Assembly: GCA_001953115.1 (NCBI GenBank)
Contig: LSSL01004976.1
Location: 1-12,708 of the forward strand
Direction: 5' to 3'
DNA from: Smittium mucronatum
Lineage: Eukaryota; Kickxellomycota; Harpellomycetes; Harpellales; Legeriomycetaceae
Length of the DNA stretch: 12,708 bases
A model generated the notes under the pieces. It did not search any database. It was not told where the DNA came from and saw only the letters and a program-made list of their open reading frames with translations. Positions within the stretch are counted from its first letter, which is position 1. Each line of letters opens with the position of its first letter. Made by a program: the position numbers and the translations under genes. Positions 7,363-12,708 of this stretch are shown piece by piece.

Positions 7363-7980
7363 TTAGGGTTTATTATTTTTTTTCAACAAGACATGTGATA
7401 ATATTCTTTCGCTGATATCCTGATAAAATGTATCAAAAATTAGAAATTTATGGTTATTTGTACGATTTATACGACAATTAATATCAAGCGCTGGTTTCTC
7501 GATGGGTCTAGAATCAATATAATTCGCCCATATTAACTCACTGTCAGGGCCTCTCTGGCTTATTGCGCTCTGATATTCATCTAAAGGCCAAGCCACCTAT
7601 TATCCAATAACAACAGTATTCTTTTGGCCTTTATGTTCTCTCATGTCGAATTATTTACCTCAAATTTCCCCTTTTTGGGACTTGATCATTTTGATAATTA
7701 GATGGCCGTGTTGTTCGGCTCAGCTATTTGCCCGAAAGTAACATATGTTGCCTTATTTGCATTTTATTCGCTGTACAGATCTTATACATCTGCTTAAACT
7801 ATAAAACTCCAACAGGCTCGATCTGTTATTCCCCAACAGCCCCCAATATTAAAAGTTTGATGAGTTGTGAGAGCTTAACTCATAGCTGCAATTATCCATG
7901 GCGGTCCTTTTAGTAGAAAAAGTTCTACCCAAAAAGATCACGCCAATAGGCGCACATTTAATTTATTATCTTTTATGGAA
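7363..7980 (-). pseudogene. G+C-richer patch, possible decayed coding sequence
   Basis: Composition here is closer to that of the coding exons than of the surrounding A+T-rich DNA. On the minus strand a single frame runs from 7962 to 7363 and reads like protein in every segment, yet it is cut by stops at 7851, 7755, 7722, 7662, 7653, 7602 and 7599. The longest open piece (7596-7363, 77 codons) opens with GTG, not ATG. The piece from 7899 has an ATG in a good Kozak context but stops after 16 codons. One alternative is unrecognised small exons: a GTAAAT...AATAG pair would remove 7602/7599 and nearby stops, but not the others. I do not recognise the product. The plus strand also has a 61-codon frame (7728-7913), opening with TTG. 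No homology is claimed. Confidence 0.25.
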
Positions 7981-8310
7981 GGTAATTTTTCCCAACTCGA
8001 AGGTCTTCTGTTTTTGATTAAATAGATCTTTATCGTCTCTAAATTCTTAATGATTTTTTTCGATGACACGTCCACATATCGAAGATTCTGTGAATTAAAG
8101 AAAATCCCATCCTAAATTTGCCCTTATTATTCTTATCAAAACGAGGAGTTTTTTTAAATAAAATTGAATATATATTTTGTTTTAGAAAAGCTTCAAGAGA
8201 TTTTAAAAATAGTAGTAATGCTTTTTATTGTTGATTTCGGGCTTTTAAACAATCAAATATGAAAAAAATTTGTTTTTATATTATTTGAAATCCCATGTCA
8301 GTATTTTACA

Positions 8311-8341
8311 TTAATATCGAATGATAAATGCGCGATATTAA
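8311..8341. repeat. Inverted repeat, 9-bp arms
   Basis: TTAATATCG (8311-8319) pairs exactly with CGATATTAA (8333-8341) across a 13-base loop. The CG-containing arms make this less trivial than a pure A/T palindrome. It is immediately followed by the CGCG-containing sites at 8350-8379. Confidence 0.5.
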
Positions 8342-8349
8342 AATTAAAA

Positions 8350-8379
8350 TCGCGTAAAAATATTTTACCTTTCGCGAAA
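8350..8379. promoter_or_regulatory. CGCG site pair, including palindrome TTTCGCGAAA
   Basis: TCGCG at 8350-8354 and CGCGA at 8373-8377 face each other. The second is the core of the perfect 10-bp palindrome TTTCGCGAAA (8370-8379). A short hairpin, GTAAAA-ATA-TTTTAC, lies between them. TTTCGCG resembles the E2F-type cell-cycle site and ACGCG-type boxes used in fungi and animals. That is family knowledge applied to a motif match; no target gene is adjacent. Confidence 0.3.
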
Positions 8380-11300
8380 ATTGATATTGCGTCAACTTGA
8401 AGCTTTGTATTTAAAAAATATATATTATATTAATAATTACCCCATAAACATTTAATGGAGAGTAAAAAAAATCATTGAAATGAAAGATTATAATCTCAAT
8501 GGATTATCGCCCATTGGTTTCATAGAAGAATTATGCTAAAATCAAAAAATTATTGTAGCTACATATTTATACATTCAAATATATGCTTGTGCGATCATTT
8601 TTCTACAAATGCAAATAGCCAATTTTATAAAAACTGATTTTTATTAAAATGATTTAATTATGTTTTTAATAGCCATTTTGTTGATTTGATGTTTGAAAAC
8701 AAAATTCAATTTATTTAAAAAATATGTATCAATGACCGAATTTGTATGGATAATTTGTCTTTCTTATTTTCTTATTAAAGACTCCTATAGAAGAAAAAAA
8801 AACTTAGCTCTGCTTAAAAATAATTTTACCAGCCTTTTTTTCAAATCTTCAGAATATTTTTTTACCCATGAACCAATATGATTTTTTATCTATTAAAGTT
8901 CTTTTTAATGGAATCTTTTTTGAATTAAATATACTATTTTGTAGGAATGGCATTACAATACCAATAAACTTAAGCAAATAAAAGTTTGAATTGTGAAAAC
9001 TCTATGATTTTTCTTTTTTGATATCAGAATTTCCGCTATGTAAACCTTTAGAATATCAAATCTTGACAAAAATTTAAAAAAAAATTTAAAAAAAAAAATT
9101 ATTTTATTATATCTCTGCTTGAACATAACTTTTTTTAAATGTTTTTTTTCAAAAAAAGTATCCAGAATATGCCCATTTTTTATTTGTATTTTATAAATCG
9201 TAAAAATAGGATAAAACATAGAAAACCATTTGGTTTAAATATATATGCTAAAGATTGGTTAGTATTGATGAGTAAATTATAAATATTTCCACCTCGTTAT
9301 TTTTTTTTTCTGATTTTTATACAGCTTTTTAAACCATTTAGCAATCGAATTTTTTTTAAAAAAACACATATTAATGGTTAAACTTATATAAAAAATTTAA
9401 AAATAAAAATCATTTTCAGCTGAGATCCTATGTTGTAACAGAAAATAAATTATTTTTTATTTCATTTTATCATTTAATGTTAAAAAATGTGGCTCCATTT
9501 CTCTATATCCTGATAAAAATGAATTATATTCAAATTTAGATCCTTTTTCGACATCTTAACCAATAGATAAACATCTAATAAATTATATTTAAAAAAAGAA
9601 GATTTTTGTGACTTTTGCTAAATAAATATCTAACTATATGATTTATTTAGAATCAACACACAAACTAAATTATAATTTTTTTTGAGTTCCAAAGTGAATT
9701 TCAAACAAGAAATATATATTTCTAGACTTCTAAGACCCACTATATTTAATTATTCTCTTTAAAAATAAAAACTTTTTTTGCCCATTTTAAAAATTTAAAT
9801 ATATTTTAACTCTTTGAAAAAGTGCTAAAAATCAAAGAGCTGTTTTTTAATTTTTAAATAATATGCTATATATTAAATCCACGTCAAAGATTCTTTTTCA
9901 TTCATATTTATTTGTGTATCAAATTTTTTGTGTATTTAGCAACTAATTTAATGGGTTTTTTAAAGTATACCATAGTTTAATTTTATTTATTTTTGATAAT
10001 GCTGCAATTAGATTATTCTTTAATATTAATGTATATATCTAACTACCATTATTTTATTTTATAAACTTTTATTAATTTTACTGTGTCTAAGTTTAGTTTT
10101 AAAAATCTCTAATTTACTCAATCCGTTTTAAATAATTTACTGTTTGTTTTAATAAATTTTACTTTAGAGAAAGAAAAGATATTAATATTGGAGAAATTCG
10201 AGTTATATTTTCTATAATAAATTTCTGTTACTTAATAAAACCTATTAAATATGATAATTTTTTCTGGTTTAATAAATCTTATTTAATTTCGATAAAAAAA
10301 AATTATAGAGAATTTTATTAATGAAAAGAAATCCATATTTATTATGATTATAGTTTTATTTAGATACTATTTTCACATAACTAATTTGGATTTTATTTTT
10401 TTACATCCATCAATAAAATTTTCAGTAAACCCTTGATCTATAATTTCTTTTTTTCTATAAAAAATTAATTGTATTTATAAATTTTAATTATTAAATAATA
10501 TGATTTTAATCTTAATGTACTAAGGAACTTGTTTAGCCATTTTTCTAATTACCATAATACTCAGCTTTCAATCATACTGGATTTGCAGATTTGCAGATTT
10601 TTTTTCCTTATCTTTTTTTAAAATTTAGGAAAAAGTGTTTACGAAAAAGTTCTGATAAATTATTTTATATTTACGGATTTTTAATTATTTAATCTCTATA
10701 AAGAGTTGTTTTTTTATCTGCAAAAATTTTAAAATTCTAGTAAGTTAGCATTCAAATCAATAATCTTTAAAAAAATTATGCTTTTTAATAATGTGAATTT
10801 GGATTTTTTTTTCTTTTTTTGATCTACTTAAACTTTACTCATTTTCATTGAATTATATTTTTCTTTTTTCTTTTTTTTATTAGCCAACCATTTTAAGAGT
10901 TTATCATTTCGTTGAAAATTTTCTATTCAAAAAATTAACTTATTTTAAATTCAACCAATAATTACCAAGAAAATCAGGATGTGAAAAAAAATATGTATTA
11001 TGAAATTTCTTCGTTTATATGGGAGATTCTTTCGAAGACCAGACTTTTTTTTAATGTGCATACTATTGGCTATACTTGAATTATTAAAAAAATCAGCCCA
11101 ATAAAAATAGTAAAAAATTAATAGTAAAGTTTCCGCTCTCTAAGGGAATCTTCCATATATATAGTTTTTTTAACTTTTCTGTATGCACTTTTTTATTTTT
11201 AAAATTTGGATTCATTTAAAAATTTAAAATTCTGAATCATATTATCTAATCATTTAAGAGATTCTTTTTTAATTAAGCATTTTCTTATTAAAGAAAACCT

Positions 11301-11496
11301 TTACTAAATTTTTTTTTAGATTTTTGTTTTAACTGTTATCATATCTAAAAAATAAATTTATTTGCCTTGGCTTTCAACATCCAGACTACTCACTTTATTA
11401 ATAATTGGACTAAACTTATTTTATCTAGTTGATTTATTCACAAAAATAACTAAAGATTATTTCACCCCTGATTTTCTGATTAGTAAGGTAGAAAAA

Positions 11497-11520
11497 ATAT
11501 ATATATATATATATATATAT
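11497..11520. repeat. (AT)12 microsatellite
   Basis: Twelve uninterrupted AT units. It is flanked by six A residues overlapping the first unit and then AATATC. A simple-sequence repeat likely to vary in length. Confidence 0.9.
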
Positions 11521-12489
11521 AATATCTGATTTCGAAAACATTATCTATTATTAATAGTTTTAATTATTTATTTTTGAAGTGAACTTATGTTTTTTTTTCA
11601 GCCATAAAAATTCTCATAATGATATAAATCTAAAAATGTAACGATTTACATCTTTTGAATATCTCGGTTTTATCTATTTAACTTATTTATATAGCCGAAA
11701 ATTTTTTGCAGATATCTCTTTGGGTTATTAGCAAAAAATATACAGATTTTAAAACAACTGCAAAAATAGACGGGTTTTTAATTCCATTTTCATTTTCAGC
11801 GAATGGATTCACTGGTTAAATTTATCTTTGATCTATGAATATTACCAGCAAATAGACGTATTCAGTCTATACTATATTCATTTAACTGTTTATTATAATC
11901 AAAATTGAAGAAATGTCATAATGACCCTAGTTTTAATTAAAATTTATTTCGGTTGATGAAAATTAATATTACTTATTGAAATATAGATAGAAAATAGTGG
12001 TTTTGATTTTGATTTTTCTTTTAAAAAACTTAATTAGATTGAGTCAAACAAGATTATCTTCGAAAAAACTTTCAAAAGTACTCAGAAATATACTTAACCA
12101 AATTAAAAGCTGTTTTATTTATCGAAAATAAGATATTATAAAAAAACAGTATAATATATTTTAGAAAAGACAAAAAAATAGTGGAATCCGTATCAAAATA
12201 AAAGAATGATTAGAGAATAAACTTTAAATAGATTTCAAAGCGATTGAGGTACCAAATTATCTTCAATTCTTTACAAAGGTTAAATTTTTTACAGTTGTTT
12301 AAAGTTTTTATTTTATGTTCACGCATTATTATTCTATTAGCATTTAATTGGGATATAAAGGGTATTCTTTATTAGAAACTTTATACATATTTTTTTTATT
12401 TTTTTAGTAAGATGAGAGATTAATCTATTTAATAAAAGAGGAATTTTTATAAGTTTTTTTCGTTATATTATATTTCTAATGCTCTGAAA

Positions 12490-12501
12490 CCCCCCCCCCC
12501 C
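12490..12501. repeat. C12 homopolymer
   Basis: Twelve consecutive C in DNA that otherwise has almost no C or G runs. It could be a genuine unstable tract, a G-quadruplex-type G run on the minus strand, or a sequencing/assembly artefact. Confidence 0.85.
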
Positions 12502-12680
12502 TAGAGATATCATTTCGTTTTTATTATTCTATTTATCATTAAAACTACAATCAAAATCACAATCACAATCTAATAAAATACTAATGCATATTATTTCGAA
12601 ATTTGGGTTAATTGAGGTATTTTTTATTGCCTTTCTTTATCTTTTACACGTATTTTGGAAAAAAAATCAGAAAAATACTC

Positions 12681-12696
12681 AAAAAAAAAAAAAAAA
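12681..12696. repeat. A16 homopolymer near the window end
   Basis: Sixteen consecutive A, 12 bases from the end of the window. It may be a simple low-complexity run or mark a contig edge caused by unresolved homopolymer. Confidence 0.8.
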
Positions 12697-12708
12697 TTTA
12701 AAAACAAA

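Larger units (their letters stand above)
7981..12708. other. A+T-rich DNA without recognisable genes
   Basis: I find no supportable gene in these 4.7 kb on either strand. The longest open frames (8693-8881 plus, 9219-8953 minus) are short and dominated by Lys, Phe, Ile and Asn, as expected of A/T-rich noncoding DNA. No tRNA, rRNA or transposase motif was seen. Distinct features are the CGCG-site cluster (8311-8400), (AT)12, C12, A16 and many T and A runs. It may be intergenic DNA, a very long intron, or a 5' region of a gene beyond the window. Confidence 0.6.

Noticed and set aside
7728..7913. 61-codon plus-strand frame as a small secreted or membrane protein
   Set aside because: It opens with TTG, has no recognisable motif, and the minus strand of the same patch is equally open.
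8693..9219. Open frames of 62 (plus) and 88 (minus) codons in the A+T-rich region
   Set aside because: Composition is only Lys, Phe, Ile and Asn with homopolymer runs, as random A/T-rich DNA gives.
1..12708. CRISPR array or bacterial operon structure
   Set aside because: There are no regularly spaced direct repeats with unique spacers, and the spliced TM9 gene shows the DNA is eukaryotic.

Overview
The window is eukaryotic nuclear DNA and very A+T-rich. A spliced gene with six GT-AG introns, secretory-pathway proteins and long poly(dA:dT) runs all point that way. It holds two clear protein genes, facing each other. The TM9-family protein is closer in style to fungal/protist Emp70-type nonaspanins than to insect or vertebrate TM9SF4. 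Low G+C, short introns and a secreted trypsin-like protein with a GPI-like tail would suit an early-diverging A+T-rich fungus such as a gut-dwelling lineage. An invertebrate or another unicellular eukaryote cannot be excluded, so the taxon is left open.

Layout. Positions 1-230 are a conspicuously G+C-richer island with a 10-bp-arm hairpin and a G-rich purine run, possibly the edge of a mobile element. Positions 231-1144 have no convincing gene. Positions 1145-3883 (+) carry an uninterrupted 912-codon gene for a secreted protein. It has two tandem trypsin-fold (S1-like) domains whose catalytic His and Ser are lost, then a long Lys/Glu/Asn-rich repetitive region and a C-terminal hydrophobic tail. 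Positions 3884-4577 are a convergent intergenic spacer. Positions 4578-7263 (-) are a complete seven-exon gene for a 618-residue nine-span TM9 superfamily protein ending in Lys-Val-Asp. Positions 7264-7362 are its presumed promoter side. Positions 7363-7980 are a second G+C-richer patch without any ATG-started ORF, perhaps decayed coding sequence. Positions 7981-12708 are about 4.7 kb of A+T-rich DNA with no gene I can support. That stretch has a small cluster of CGCG sites near 8330-8390, an (AT)12 microsatellite and a C12 tract.

The two genes both act in the secretory route: the TM9 protein is a Golgi/endosomal sorting component, the other is exported cargo. Nothing in the sequence ties them functionally. 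The most unusual object is the double pseudoprotease with its internal duplication, patchy near-identity between copies and repeat-rich stalk.
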